A stretch of 42,399 bases of DNA from Xanthobacter autotrophicus (GTDB lineage Bacteria > Pseudomonadota > Alphaproteobacteria > Rhizobiales > Xanthobacteraceae), in assembly GCF_029991245.1 (NCBI RefSeq), contig NZ_JAIVFO010000019.1, positions 1 to 42,399 on the forward strand, given 5' to 3'. Made by a program: the position numbers and the translations under genes. Under the pieces are notes generated by a model, which had not been told where the DNA came from, did no database searches, and was given only the letters and a program-made list of their open reading frames with translations. Shown here in pieces: positions 27,284 to 36,140 of this stretch; within the stretch, counting starts at the first letter, position 1, and each line of letters starts with the position of its first letter.

Positions 27284-28474
27284 ATGAGGGAAGAGGGGGA
27301 GAAGGCGCTCCGCGTCTTCATGGTCGCGGGCGAGGAATCCGGCGACCAGCTCGGTGGGGCGCTGATGGAGACGCTCCATGCCGCGGCGCCGGGCATCGCG
27401 TTTCGCGGCGTGGGCGGCCGGCGCATGGAGGCGGCGGGGCTGGCGAGCCTCTTTCCAATGGAGGACCTCACCGCCATCGGCATCGCCGCCGTGCTGGGCA
27501 AGCTGCCCACCATCCTGCGGCGGCTGCGGGAGACGGTGGCCGCGGTGCTCGCCGATCCGCCCGATGTGCTGGTGCTGGTGGATGCGCCGGATTTCACCCA
27601 CCGTGTCGCCGCGCGGGTGCGGGCGGCAAATCCCGACATCCCCATCGTGAAATATGTGTCCCCCACCGTGTGGATCTGGCGGCCGGGACGGGCGGCGGCC
27701 ATGCGGCCGCACGTGGATGCGCTGCTGGCGCTGCTGCCGTTCGAGCCGGAGGTGCATCGCCGCCTCGGCGGGCCGCCCACCTTCTATGTGGGCCATCCGC
27801 TGCTGGAGCGGCTGGCCGAGTTGCGCCCCTCCGAGGCAGAGGCCCGGCGCCGCAGCGAACAGCCGCCCCTGGTGCTGGTGCTGCCGGGAAGCCGGCGTCG
27901 CGAGATCGTCCGGCTCGGGGCGGACTTCGGCGCCGCGCTGGCGCGGGTGGGCCGGACGCGGCCCATGGACCTCGTGCTTCCCACCCTGCCGCACCTGGAA
28001 CCGCTGGTGCGCCAGACCATTGCCTCCTGGCCGCTGAAGCCGCGCATCGTCACCACGGACGCCGAGAAATACGCTGCCTTCCGCAGCGCGCGCGCCGCAC
28101 TCGCGGCATCGGGAACGGTCACCCTGGAACTGGCACTGGCCGGCATTCCCCATGTGGCGGCCTACCGCGTGGGGTGGATCGAGGCCCAGATCGCACGGCG
28201 CGTGCTGCAGGGCACCACCGTCATCCTCGCCAATCTGGTGGCGGGGGAAGATGTGGTGCCGGAATTCCTGCAGGAATATCTGACGGTGCCGGTGCTCGCC
28301 GACGCCCTCGACAAGGTCATCGGCGACACGCCCGAGCGGGCACAGCAGGCCGCCACCTTCGCCCGGTTCGATGGCATTTTCGGGATCTCCGGGCCGAGCC
28401 CCAGTGCGCGGGCGGCCGAAGTGGTGCTGCGCCTCGCCCGCGGCGGGCGTCCCGGTGCGCTGCCGGCGGCCTGA
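27284..28474 (+). CDS. lpxB: Lipid-A-disaccharide synthase
   Basis: A 396-residue GT19 enzyme joining lipid X and UDP-diacylglucosamine. The N-terminal VFMVAGEESGDQLGGALM, the YVSPTVWIWRPGRAAAM block, VLPGSRRREIVRL, and AASGTVTLELALAGIPHVAAYR are diagnostic. The ATG at 27284 begins 10 bases after the lpxI stop; a longer frame overlaps lpxI. It is the last gene of the long plus-strand block and converges on gltA across a bidirectional terminator. Confidence 0.96.
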   Translation: MREEGEKALRVFMVAGEESGDQLGGALMETLHAAAPGIAFRGVGGRRMEAAGLASLFPMEDLTAIGIAAVLGKLPTILRRLRETVAAVLADPPDVLVLVDAPDFTHRVAARVRAANPDIPIVKYVSPTVWIWRPGRAAAMRPHVDALLALLPFEPEVHRRLGGPPTFYVGHPLLERLAELRPSEAEARRRSEQPPLVLVLPGSRRREIVRLGADFGAALARVGRTRPMDLVLPTLPHLEPLVRQTIASWPLKPRIVTTDAEKYAAFRSARAALAASGTVTLELALAGIPHVAAYRVGWIEAQIARRVLQGTTVILANLVAGEDVVPEFLQEYLTVPVLADALDKVIGDTPERAQQAATFARFDGIFGISGPSPSARAAEVVLRLARGGRPGALPAA

Positions 28475-28522
28475 AAAGACCATCTCCGCCTGCGCGCATT
28501 TTAAAGACTGGTGCACAAACGA

Positions 28523-28548
28523 AAAGCGCGGCCCAGGGGCCGCGCTTT
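28523..28548. terminator. Bidirectional terminator between lpxB and gltA
   Basis: AAAGCGCGGCCC (28523-28534) and GGGCCGCGCTTT (28537-28548) are perfect 12-base arms. The A residues on the left and TTTCCTCGTTT on the right give U-tracts on both strands. The position between convergent lpxB and gltA fits a shared terminator. Confidence 0.9.
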
Positions 28549-28602
28549 CCTCGTTTCAACCGGCCGTGATGATCGGCCTCCGGATCATTTACGCCTGAAC
28601 AA

Positions 28603-29913
28603 TCACTTGCGCTTGGACATGGCGATATAATCGCGCTGGGCGGCGCCGGTGTAGAGCTGACGGGGACGGCCGATGCGCTGGCCCGGATCCTCGATCATCT
28701 CCTTCCACTGGCCGATCCAGCCCACCGTGCGCGCGAGGGCGAACAGCACGGTGAACATGGTGGTGGGGAAGCCCATCGCCTTCAGGGTGATGCCCGAATA
28801 GAAGTCGATGTTCGGATAGAGCTTCTTTTCGATGAAATAGTCATCGGAGAGCGCGATGCGCTCCAGCTCCACCGCGACGTCCAGAAGCGGATCGTCCTTG
28901 ATGCCGAGTTCGCCCAGCACTTCATGGCAGGTCTGCTGCATGATCTTGGCGCGCGGGTCGTAGTTCTTGTAGACACGGTGGCCGAAGCCCATGAGGCGGA
29001 AGGGGTCGTTCTTGTCCTTCGACCGCTTGATGTATTCCGGGATGCGGTCCACATGGCCGATCTCGGTGAGCATCTTGAGGGCCGCCTCGTTGGCGCCGCC
29101 ATGGGCGGGGCCCCACAGGCAGGCGATGCCGGCCGCGATGCAGGCGAAGGGATTGGCGCCGGAGGAGCCGGCGAGGCGCACCGTGGAGGTGGAGGCGTTC
29201 TGCTCGTGATCGGCATGGAGGATAAAGATCTTATCCATTGCCTTCGCGAGAATGGGGTTCACCTTATAGTCTTCGCACGGAACGGCGAAGCACATATTCA
29301 GGAAATTGGCCGTGTAGTCGAGTTCATTCTTGGGATAAACAAACGGCTGACCGATGGAATATTTGTAGGCCATGGCCGCCAGCGTCGGCATCTTCGCGAT
29401 CATGCGGATCGATGCGATCAGGCGCTGGGTGGGATCAGAAATATCGGTAGAGTCGTGATAGAAGGCGGAGAGCGCGCCGACGGACGCCACCATGATCGCC
29501 ATGGGGTGGGCGTCGCGGCGGAAGCCCTGGAAGAAGCGCGTCATCTGCTCGTGAACCATCGTGTGACGGGTCACGGAGAGGTCGAACTCGGCCTTCTGGG
29601 CCGCGGTCGGCAGTTCGCCGTAAAGCAGGAGATAGCAGGTCTCGAGGAAGTCGCCGTTCTCCGCGAGCTGCTCGATGGGGTAGCCGCGATAGAGCAGCAC
29701 GCCCTCATCACCATCGATATAGGTGATCTTGCTTTCACACGAAGCGGTGGAGGTAAAGCCGGGGTCATAGGTGAACAGCCCGGTCTGGCCGTAGAGCTTC
29801 GAGATATCGACCACGTCGGGGCCAATGGTCCCTTCGTGGATCGGAAGGTCCCAGCTCTTCTCCCCCAAGCTCAGCTTGGCCGCTTTTGCCCCGGTATTGG
29901 TGGTGGCGTCCAT
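28603..29913 (-). CDS. gltA: Citrate synthase (type II)
   Basis: A 436-residue enzyme condensing oxaloacetate and acetyl-CoA at the entry of the TCA cycle. Catalytic residues by family pattern: His271 ([10 protein letters not shown]), His312 (GFGHRVYK) and Asp370 (NIDFYSG). The N-terminal beta domain found in hexameric, NADH-regulated Gram-negative enzymes is present ([25 protein letters not shown]). The ATG at 29913 has GAGGGAT upstream; the longer frame upstream is not citrate synthase. It follows the lipid A genes in convergent orientation, a common arrangement in Hyphomicrobiales. Confidence 0.97.
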   Translation of the reverse strand: MDATTNTGAKAAKLSLGEKSWDLPIHEGTIGPDVVDISKLYGQTGLFTYDPGFTSTASCESKITYIDGDEGVLLYRGYPIEQLAENGDFLETCYLLLYGELPTAAQKAEFDLSVTRHTMVHEQMTRFFQGFRRDAHPMAIMVASVGALSAFYHDSTDISDPTQRLIASIRMIAKMPTLAAMAYKYSIGQPFVYPKNELDYTANFLNMCFAVPCEDYKVNPILAKAMDKIFILHADHEQNASTSTVRLAGSSGANPFACIAAGIACLWGPAHGGANEAALKMLTEIGHVDRIPEYIKRSKDKNDPFRLMGFGHRVYKNYDPRAKIMQQTCHEVLGELGIKDDPLLDVAVELERIALSDDYFIEKKLYPNIDFYSGITLKAMGFPTTMFTVLFALARTVGWIGQWKEMIEDPGQRIGRPRQLYTGAAQRDYIAMSKRK

Positions 29914-30085
29914 GGATCCCTCATCCTTTGGGCGGACAAGAACCGGAAATCCACGCGGGCCCGGAGGTGGCAATCCGGTTTCCCCGAGTGGCAAGTCCGT
30001 CCCCGCTCTGGCGTCTTCGCGAATGCGAAGCTGCCGTGAAGCAGTCCTAAACCCTCCCCATTCCTGCCGCAAGCGTGACCATGCT

Positions 30086-30715
30086 TCATTGCCGGGCAGT
30101 CCGGCGAATCTCTGCAATGGCAAGGTCTTCCGGTGTGTTCACATTGAAGAAGGGGTCTTCCGGCTCACTGTCCCACACCTCTGTTACGGCGTTCAGGGCA
30201 TCCATGAGAAGCCCGACTTTCAGCCGTCCCGCCTCAAGGCTCTCCCGCAGCGCGGTGCGCGCCGAGGCCGGCCAGAGGGCGATCACCGGATGGCGCCGGC
30301 CCAGGGAACCGGCGCAGACCACGCCTCCCGTCTCCGCCTGCCGCTGCTGGAGGCGCGCGGCGAGATCGGACGGCAGGAAGGGCGTGTCGGCCGGGACGGT
30401 GAGAAGGCTCGCGTGCGCATCCTCGGCTGCCAGCCGTTCCAGGCCCGCCAGCACGCCCGCCAGCGGGCCGGGATAGCCGGCAATGGTGTCAGGGACCAGG
30501 TCGCAGCCGAGGCCGGCATAGGCGTCGGCACCGCTGTTGGCGTTGATCCAGAGCTGGCCGACCTGCGGCCGCAGGCGCGCAATCACATGGGCGATGAGCG
30601 GCGTGCCGCCGAGTTGCACCAGTGGCTTCTGCGGTGCGCCGTGGGCGGGGGCGTCCATCCGCCGGCCGAGGCCGCCGGCGAGGATCAGGGCATGGGGCGG
30701 GCGAAAGGGGCTCAT
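30086..30715 (-). CDS. mobA: MobA-like nucleotidyltransferase (molybdenum cofactor guanylyltransferase)
   Basis: A 209-residue Rossmann-type nucleotidyltransferase. The start [13 protein letters not shown] matches MobA, as do [39 protein letters not shown] and [11 protein letters not shown]. MobA adds GMP to molybdopterin to make the bis-MGD cofactor. One oddity: between RRM (ending at residue 20) and the expected Lys, the sequence reads [10 protein letters not shown], where MobA usually has four residues such as GGxD. The nucleotide loop is therefore longer and lacks the first Gly of MGG. The length and remaining motifs still fit MobA best; the alternative is another NTP-transferase of the same fold. 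Its stop is 172 bases upstream of the gltA start. Confidence 0.85.
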   Translation of the reverse strand: MSPFRPPHALILAGGLGRRMDAPAHGAPQKPLVQLGGTPLIAHVIARLRPQVGQLWINANSGADAYAGLGCDLVPDTIAGYPGPLAGVLAGLERLAAEDAHASLLTVPADTPFLPSDLAARLQQRQAETGGVVCAGSLGRRHPVIALWPASARTALRESLEAGRLKVGLLMDALNAVTEVWDSEPEDPFFNVNTPEDLAIAEIRRTARQ

Positions 30716-30815
30716 GCCCCTTCATAAAGCGCGGTCGGTCGAGAGCAAAACGACTCCGTTGCGCTTTCGCGCCGTCGGCCTCGGGCGCCGGGACGCACGC
30801 CCGCCTGTGAAACGA

Positions 30816-30842
30816 AAACGCCCGGCATGGGGCCGGGCGTTT
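30816..30842. terminator. Terminator after the ndvB-like gene (usable on both strands)
   Basis: AAACGCCCGGC (30816-30826) and GCCGGGCGTTT (30832-30842) form a perfect 11-bp stem with a 5-base loop. A residues on the left give a U-tract on the minus strand. It lies 34 bases past the stop of the glucan synthase gene on the minus strand and before mobA. Confidence 0.85.
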
Positions 30843-30875
30843 CGGATTGCATAGCGGCCTCGGCCGCTTGAAGCC

Positions 30876-33620
30876 TCAGTCCGCGACGGCGGGCGGCGGG
30901 GTGAGGCCGAGGCGGCGCGGCACCACCGCGAGCTTGGCGCCGACGGACCGCCAGAAGGCGACCTGGTTGAAGCGCGAGGGCTCGAAGGCGCCGATGAGGG
31001 CGGCGGCAACGAAGGGCAGGCTCTGCACCATCAGCGCGATGCCATAGAGGTTGATCTCGCGGATATGGCGCCAGTCGTTCTTGGTGAGCGCCACGCCCGG
31101 CCAGTTGTTCAGCACCAGCAGCGCGATGCCGGCGAGCAGCAGCAGGCCGCCCAGCGTCGCCTCCGGCAGGGCCGGGAAGGACCGGGCCGCACCGGCCAGC
31201 CAGTTGTTGCCCTTGGCGGTGCGGGCGAAGGCGAGGTCCTTGTAGCGGAAGCCGTCGAGCACCGCCTTGGCCACCGTGTACTGCACCGCGCTCGCCGCCA
31301 CCGCCGCGCCCAGCATGCGCAGGGGCGTGGTCTCCACCCTCAGCCGGTAGAGGCTGACGAAGTGCATCAGGTAGACGAGGAAGGTGATCAGGATCGGCAG
31401 GGTGAGCACATGGGCCGGCACCGACACGCCGAACAGCAACACGAAGGGCACGAAGGCCAGCGAGGCGATGGCCATGGCGGCACCCACCGATTCCGAGCCG
31501 AGCCAGGAAATCCAGCCGAGGACGAAGTGGCGCTTCTGGGCCGTGGTCAGGCGCGAGCGGTTGGGCAGGAACTTGCGCCAGTGCTTCTTGATGATCTGGA
31601 AGCCGCCGTAGGCCCACCGGTGACGCTGCTTCTTGAAGGACTCGAACGAGTCGGGCAGCAGGCCGTAGCCGTAGCGCTTGCGGGTATAGTGGGTCTTCCA
31701 GCCGTTCTCGGCGATGGTCAGGCCGAGGTCGGTATCCTCGCAGATGGTGTCGGAGGACCAGTTGCCGGCCTCCAGCATGGCCGCGCGGCGGATGAGGCAC
31801 ATGGTGCCGTGCACCACGATGGCGTCGTCCTCGTTGCGCTGGACCATGCCGATGTCGAAGAAGCCGGCATATTCCGCGTTCATGGCCTCGTGCAGCAGGC
31901 TGCGGTCGGCATCGCGATGGTCCTGGGGCGCCTGGATGAGACCCACGGTGGGGTCGTCGAACACCGGCACCAGCTCCTTCAGCCAGTCGGGCGTCACCAC
32001 ATAGTCCGCGTCGATCACGCCGATGATCTCGGCGTCCGGGGCGGTGGCGTCGAGGGCGATGCGCAGGGCGCCGGCCTTGAAGCCCGCCACCTTCTCCGCA
32101 TTGATGAACCTGAAGCGCTCGCCCAGCGTCGCGCAATGCTCGCGCACTGGCTCCACCATCGCCGGGTCCGGCGTATTGTTGACGATGATGATGGCCTCGA
32201 AGTTGGGATATTCGAGCGCCGCCAGGGCATCGATGGTCTGCTTCAGCATCTCCGGCGGCTCGCGGTAGGCGGGCACGTGGATGGAGACCTTGGGGAAGCG
32301 CGAGGGCACCGCGGGCACGACGGCCTTCTGCGCATCGATCAGGCGGCGCGGGCCGCTGCCGAAGGCGATCGCCGCCATTTCCTCGATGCGGTAGAGCAGC
32401 ACGAAGACGAGGGGCACCAGCATCACCACGCTCAGGGCCAGGGTGACGTAGTCGCCGCCGGTGACATAGTGGTTGAGCCAGTAGTCCACCACCAGGGCCA
32501 GCCAGGCCGCGACGCCGTTGGCGGCGCCGGCGAGCACGAGGCCCTGCGACATGGTCAGCTCACGCATGCGCAGCAGCGGCAGGGTGAACAGGACGCCGAG
32601 CAGCAGCGCCAGGATGGTGGTCTGGTTGTAGGTGTGGTCGTAGATCGGGCCGCTGAGCGGGAACTTCAGGTCGCGGTCGGCGTCGAACACGCCCCAGTAC
32701 TGGCCGACCGAGCCTTCGTTCTGCTTCTTGGGCAGGTCGAACGCCTCGATGATGTTGTACTCGATGCCCAGCGCGTCGGCGCGGGCCACGAAATCGCGGA
32801 TGATCATGGCCTGGGCCAGCGGATCGGGCACCGAGGCGCCGCGGTTGTAGCCGTGGGAGGGCCAGCCGAACTCGCCGATCACGATGCGCTTGCCGGGATA
32901 GGCGGCGCGCAGGCGGTTGTAGGCATTGATGGTGAAATCGACCACCTGGTCCGCCGGCACGTCCTCCCAGTAGGGCAGGATGTGGGCGTAGATGAAGTCC
33001 ACGGAGGAGGCGACCTTCGGGTGGTCGAGCCAGGTGTTCCAGATTTCGCCGGTGGTCACCGGCACGTTCACCTGCCGCTTCACCCGGCGGATGGTCTCGG
33101 CCAGTTCGTCGTCGGTCATGTCGGCGCGCAGCAGGGTCTCGTTGCCGACGACCACGGCCTCGACGTTGCGGTTCTCGCGCGCGATCTTGACGGCGCTCTC
33201 GATCTCGCGGTCGTTGCCTTCTTTGACGGGGACCATCTCGTCGGTCTTCTTGTCCCGCACCAGGATGAGTTCGCCCGTCTTCGGGTCGGTCTGCTTGTTG
33301 AGCCAGGCGCCGACGGTCGCGCGCAGGCCCTGCTCGCCGGCGATGGGGGCGATCAGTTCCTTGCCGTTGGTGGAGGAATAGGTACGCACGCCCCGCGAGT
33401 AGGGCGCCACCACCTGCATGTCGGAGCGGATCTGCGCGGCGTTGGTGGGGGCCTCACCCTCCGGGCTCATGTCCCGGCTGAAGGGTGCGAAGGACAGGCT
33501 CTGGAAGCGGTCCGTGATATTCGGAGCGCTCACCTCGGGACGCAGGGATAGCCACATTGCGGCGTGGATCGAGGTCACAACCGCAATGACCGCTGCCGCA
33601 GCAGCAAGACCGGGACGCAT
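30876..33620 (-). CDS. ndvB: GH17-GT2 fusion, probable beta-1,3-glucan synthase, NdvB-like
   Basis: A 914-residue membrane protein. After one N-terminal helix (about 5-25), a periplasmic GH17 domain (about 70-325) keeps both catalytic acids: Glu161 in VVVGNE (acid/base) and Glu250 in IGEFGWPS (nucleophile). Membrane helices near 332-410 precede a cytoplasmic GT2 domain (about 440-690) with Asp537-x-Asp539, Glu628-Asp629 and QRHRW (665-669), the marks of a processive beta-glycan synthase. More membrane helices follow to about 880. Known relatives: Bradyrhizobium NdvB and Pseudomonas NdvB make cyclic or periplasmic beta-1,3 (1,6) glucans; GH17 domains of this family act as transglycosylases. 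The start at 33620 is preferred because an EcfG-type promoter lies just upstream and would fall inside a longer protein. The linkage made is inference. Confidence 0.88.
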   Translation of the reverse strand: MRPGLAAAAAVIAVVTSIHAAMWLSLRPEVSAPNITDRFQSLSFAPFSRDMSPEGEAPTNAAQIRSDMQVVAPYSRGVRTYSSTNGKELIAPIAGEQGLRATVGAWLNKQTDPKTGELILVRDKKTDEMVPVKEGNDREIESAVKIARENRNVEAVVVGNETLLRADMTDDELAETIRRVKRQVNVPVTTGEIWNTWLDHPKVASSVDFIYAHILPYWEDVPADQVVDFTINAYNRLRAAYPGKRIVIGEFGWPSHGYNRGASVPDPLAQAMIIRDFVARADALGIEYNIIEAFDLPKKQNEGSVGQYWGVFDADRDLKFPLSGPIYDHTYNQTTILALLLGVLFTLPLLRMRELTMSQGLVLAGAANGVAAWLALVVDYWLNHYVTGGDYVTLALSVVMLVPLVFVLLYRIEEMAAIAFGSGPRRLIDAQKAVVPAVPSRFPKVSIHVPAYREPPEMLKQTIDALAALEYPNFEAIIIVNNTPDPAMVEPVREHCATLGERFRFINAEKVAGFKAGALRIALDATAPDAEIIGVIDADYVVTPDWLKELVPVFDDPTVGLIQAPQDHRDADRSLLHEAMNAEYAGFFDIGMVQRNEDDAIVVHGTMCLIRRAAMLEAGNWSSDTICEDTDLGLTIAENGWKTHYTRKRYGYGLLPDSFESFKKQRHRWAYGGFQIIKKHWRKFLPNRSRLTTAQKRHFVLGWISWLGSESVGAAMAIASLAFVPFVLLFGVSVPAHVLTLPILITFLVYLMHFVSLYRLRVETTPLRMLGAAVAASAVQYTVAKAVLDGFRYKDLAFARTAKGNNWLAGAARSFPALPEATLGGLLLLAGIALLVLNNWPGVALTKNDWRHIREINLYGIALMVQSLPFVAAALIGAFEPSRFNQVAFWRSVGAKLAVVPRRLGLTPPPAVAD

Positions 33621-33655
33621 GGCGATGCCCACCCTAGAGGGGAAGTGGAACCGGG

Positions 33656-33681
33656 AACGCCGGCTGACGGCGAAGGGTTCC
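33656..33681 (-). promoter_or_regulatory. EcfG-type general-stress promoter of the ndvB-like gene
   Basis: Read on the minus strand: GGAAC (33681 down to 33677), a 17-base spacer, then CGTT (33659 down to 33656). This is the alphaproteobacterial general-stress sigma factor (EcfG) consensus GGAAC-N16/17-CGTT with every core base present. A transcript would start near 33649, giving a leader of about 30 bases before the ATG at 33620. It therefore predicts control of glucan synthesis by the PhyR-NepR-EcfG stress response (inference). Confidence 0.7.
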
Positions 33682-33855
33682 GGGAAACGGCTTCGGGGCA
33701 CCCTTTCGACCTGCCCCCGCGGTCGGCAATGCAGCATGAACGACCAAATTACGCTGCACCGCGTCGAGACACTAACATGCTCACTGCTGGAGATAAATCC
33801 CGATCGTGGCGCCGCTGGGACGCCGTTGCGTCAACGCCATGATCGGGCGGTGATC

Positions 33856-34332
33856 TTATTGTTGCGCGGGCGCCGGTGCGGCGGGCTGCGGGGCCGCCGC
33901 GATATAGTCCGGGTTGACCCAGCACTGGTGCACCCGGCCGCCGAGACGCTCCTGCGCCTTGGGATCGATGTTGCCCTGCCGCACCAGGCAGCGGAAGGCA
34001 AACTTCAGGTGCTCGGTGGGGCAGCCGAACTGCTGGTACATTTCAAGATGGCGGCGCGCGGTGTCGATGTCGTCGCGCCACAGCAGTGCGGCGATCCGCC
34101 GCCCGGTCCAGACGCATTCCGGCAGGCCGGCGGTCCCCGGCAGCTTGGCCGCCTCGGTGAACTCCTCCACCGAGCGGCGCTGGGCTTCGGCGGCGGCTTT
34201 CTGCTCCGGCGTCAGCTGCTCCGCGGCGGGCTTCTGATCGGCCGGCTGATTCTGGGCGGCGGCCGGCGAAAGGCAGGCGAAGACGATGGCGGCCGCAAGG
34301 AGCGGAAGTCGAAAGCGTTGCATGAGGGCCAT
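33856..34332 (-). CDS. Small exported cysteine protein of the glucan locus
   Basis: A 158-residue protein with a signal peptide (MALMQRFRLPLLAAAIVFACLSPAAA). Next come a low-complexity Gln/Pro/Ala/Glu stretch (27-55), a compact domain with four cysteines (Cys73, 104, 115, 137) and an Ala/Pro tail. The domain (LPECVWTGRRIAALLWRDDIDTARRHLEMYQQFGCPTEHLKFAFRCLVR ...) is helical and the cysteines could form two disulfides. I believe similar small proteins accompany ndvB/ndvC in Bradyrhizobium relatives and are labelled beta-1,3/beta-1,6-glucan biosynthesis proteins, but this is recall, not shown here. It lies between and beside the two GH17 genes, which supports a role in periplasmic glucan formation. 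The ATG at 34332 or 34323 could be the start. Confidence 0.8.
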   Translation of the reverse strand: MALMQRFRLPLLAAAIVFACLSPAAAQNQPADQKPAAEQLTPEQKAAAEAQRRSVEEFTEAAKLPGTAGLPECVWTGRRIAALLWRDDIDTARRHLEMYQQFGCPTEHLKFAFRCLVRQGNIDPKAQERLGGRVHQCWVNPDYIAAAPQPAAPAPAQQ

Positions 34333-34366
34333 TTTCTCAGAGGAACGCGGAGAGAACCGCAGCGAC

Positions 34367-34395
34367 ACGTTAGGAGAAGGGCGTGAATTTGTCAG
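34367..34395 (-). promoter_or_regulatory. Candidate housekeeping promoter for the small cysteine protein
   Basis: Minus strand CTGACA (34395-34390), a 17-base spacer, then TAACGT (34372-34367). The -35 matches five of six bases of TTGACA, but the -10 matches only three of six. The spacing and a predicted leader of about 28 bases are reasonable. The divergent region 34333-34514 must also hold the promoter of the NdvC-like gene, which I cannot place. Confidence 0.3.
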
Positions 34396-34514
34396 CATGA
34401 CGGCGCCGCGGATGTTGCGATGCCGTTGCGGCGCCCGCGGCTGCGGGAAGGCTTCACACCGCCGGTGCAAGGCTCTATGTGGCGGCGGGGTCCCTCGTCT
34501 CGTCTGGAGTTTCG

Positions 34515-36140
34515 ATGCCTTCCTCCGTGCGGCTGCCCGTGGTGCTCGCGCTCGTGGTGGCCGGCCTCATCGCCGGCCTCTGGACCCTGCTCGGCCGGCC
34601 CGTGGCCATGCCACCCTCGCCGCTGGCGCAGGGCGAGAAGCTGCCGTGCGTGTCCTATGCCCCGTTCCGCGACGGCCAGTCGCCGTTCCAGAAGGGGCTG
34701 GTGATATCGGAAGCCCAGATCGACGAGGATTTCGCCCGCCTCGCAAAAATCACCGCCTGCGTGCGCACCTATTCCATCGAGATGGGGCTCGACAAGGCGC
34801 CGGCCATCGCCCGCAAGCACGGCCTCACCATGCTGCTCGGCATCTGGCTGGGGCCGGACGTGGACCGCAACCGTGTCGAGCTGGACACCGGCATCCGCCT
34901 CGCCCAGGAAAACCAGGACGTGGTGAAGGCCGTGGTGGTGGGCAACGAGGTGCTGCTGCGCGGCGAGATGTCCGCCACCGAGTTGGCCAGCACCATCGCC
35001 GGCGTGAAGCGCCAGGTTGCCCCGGTTCCGGTCACCTATGCCGATGTGTGGGAATTCTGGGAGCGTAACAAGGGCCTGACCGAGAATGTGGATTTCGTCA
35101 CCATCCACATCCTGCCCTATTGGGAGGACCTGCCGGTCTCCGCCGCCGAGGCCGGGCCCCATGTGGACGAGATCCGCCAGCGCATGGCCGAGGCCTTTCC
35201 CGGCAAGGAAATCCTGATCGGCGAGACCGGCTGGCCCAGTGCCGGCCGCATGCGCGAGGAGGCGTTGCCCTCGCCCTCCAACCAGGCGCGGGTGATGCAC
35301 GACGTGGTGGCGCTGGCCAAGCGCCAGGGCTACCGCGTCAACGTCATCGAGGCCTTCGACCAGCCGTGGAAGCGCCGCAGCGAGGGCACCGTGGGCGGCC
35401 ACTGGGGCATTATCGACGCCACGGCCCGCATGCCGAAATTCGCCTGGGGACAGCCGGTGGAGGATTATCCCGGCTGGCGCATGCATATTGCCGTGGGCCT
35501 GGTGGTGGTGGCGGGCGCCTTCGCCAGCGCCTTCGCCGCGGGCCGCAGGCGCGAGGATGGACTGCAGACGCGGGACTGGCTGGCGGTGGCGGGAACAGCC
35601 TTGTTGGGAGGCGCGAGCCTCGGCGCCGCCATTTCCGCCATGCCACTGGAAAGCCTCGGCGTCTTCGGCTGGCTGCGCAACGGCCTGCTGCTTGCCATCG
35701 CGGCGGCGAGCCTGATCGTGATGCCGGCGGTGATCGGGCGGGGCCAGGGGCTGGCGCCGTTCTCGGTGGCGCTCGATGCCCGCCGCTGGGCGGTGTCCTC
35801 GGGCGCGGCCATCGCCGCCGCGCTGATGCTGGCCCTCGCCACCGTGGCCGTGGGATCGGTGGCGTTCGAGCTGGTGTTCGACCCGCGCTACAAGGACTTC
35901 CCGGTGTTTCCGCTCACCGCCATCGTGGCGGCGGTCTGCGCGCCCATGCTGGTGCGCCGCGCCGAGCGGGACGGGGCGGGCCTCGGCGAGGTCATCGCCA
36001 CCTGGGGGCTGCTGGTGGCGGGCGTCTACGTGCCGCTCAACGAGACGCTCTCCAACTGGCAGGCGGCCTGGTTCGGTGCGCTCTGCCTCGTCCTTTCCTT
36101 CACGCTGTGGCGGGTCCAGGCCGTGCAAAGGAAAGGATAA
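34515..36140 (+). CDS. ndvC: GH17 membrane protein, probable glucan transglycosylase, NdvC-like
   Basis: A 541-residue protein. An N-terminal helix (about 7-27) anchors a periplasmic GH17 domain (about 45-310) with both catalytic acids kept: Glu145 in VVVGNE and Glu237 in IGETGWPS. The C-terminal 220 residues hold about eight membrane helices (from WRMHIAVGLVVVAGAFASAF to the end) with no glycosyltransferase. The layout matches Bradyrhizobium NdvC, which is needed for beta-1,6 linkages in the cyclic glucan; the exact reaction here is inference. The ATG at 34515 has GGAG five bases upstream; a GTG at 34479 is a weaker alternative. It is divergent from the small cysteine protein, and its last 41 bases overlap the next gene on the other strand. 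Confidence 0.85.
   Translation: MPSSVRLPVVLALVVAGLIAGLWTLLGRPVAMPPSPLAQGEKLPCVSYAPFRDGQSPFQKGLVISEAQIDEDFARLAKITACVRTYSIEMGLDKAPAIARKHGLTMLLGIWLGPDVDRNRVELDTGIRLAQENQDVVKAVVVGNEVLLRGEMSATELASTIAGVKRQVAPVPVTYADVWEFWERNKGLTENVDFVTIHILPYWEDLPVSAAEAGPHVDEIRQRMAEAFPGKEILIGETGWPSAGRMREEALPSPSNQARVMHDVVALAKRQGYRVNVIEAFDQPWKRRSEGTVGGHWGIIDATARMPKFAWGQPVEDYPGWRMHIAVGLVVVAGAFASAFAAGRRREDGLQTRDWLAVAGTALLGGASLGAAISAMPLESLGVFGWLRNGLLLAIAAASLIVMPAVIGRGQGLAPFSVALDARRWAVSSGAAIAAALMLALATVAVGSVAFELVFDPRYKDFPVFPLTAIVAAVCAPMLVRRAERDGAGLGEVIATWGLLVAGVYVPLNETLSNWQAAWFGALCLVLSFTLWRVQAVQRKG

Noticed and set aside
31065-33551. An 828-codon open frame on the plus strand opposite the ndvB-like gene
   Set aside because: Its product is rich in His, Gly, Ala, Arg and Asp without domains, as expected of the complement of a GC-rich gene. 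The opposite strand encodes a full GH17-GT2 protein.
34343-34370. A second EcfG-type promoter (GGAAC ... CGTT) on the plus strand before the NdvC-like gene
   Set aside because: The spacer is 21 bases, outside the accepted 16-17, so the elements do not form a promoter.
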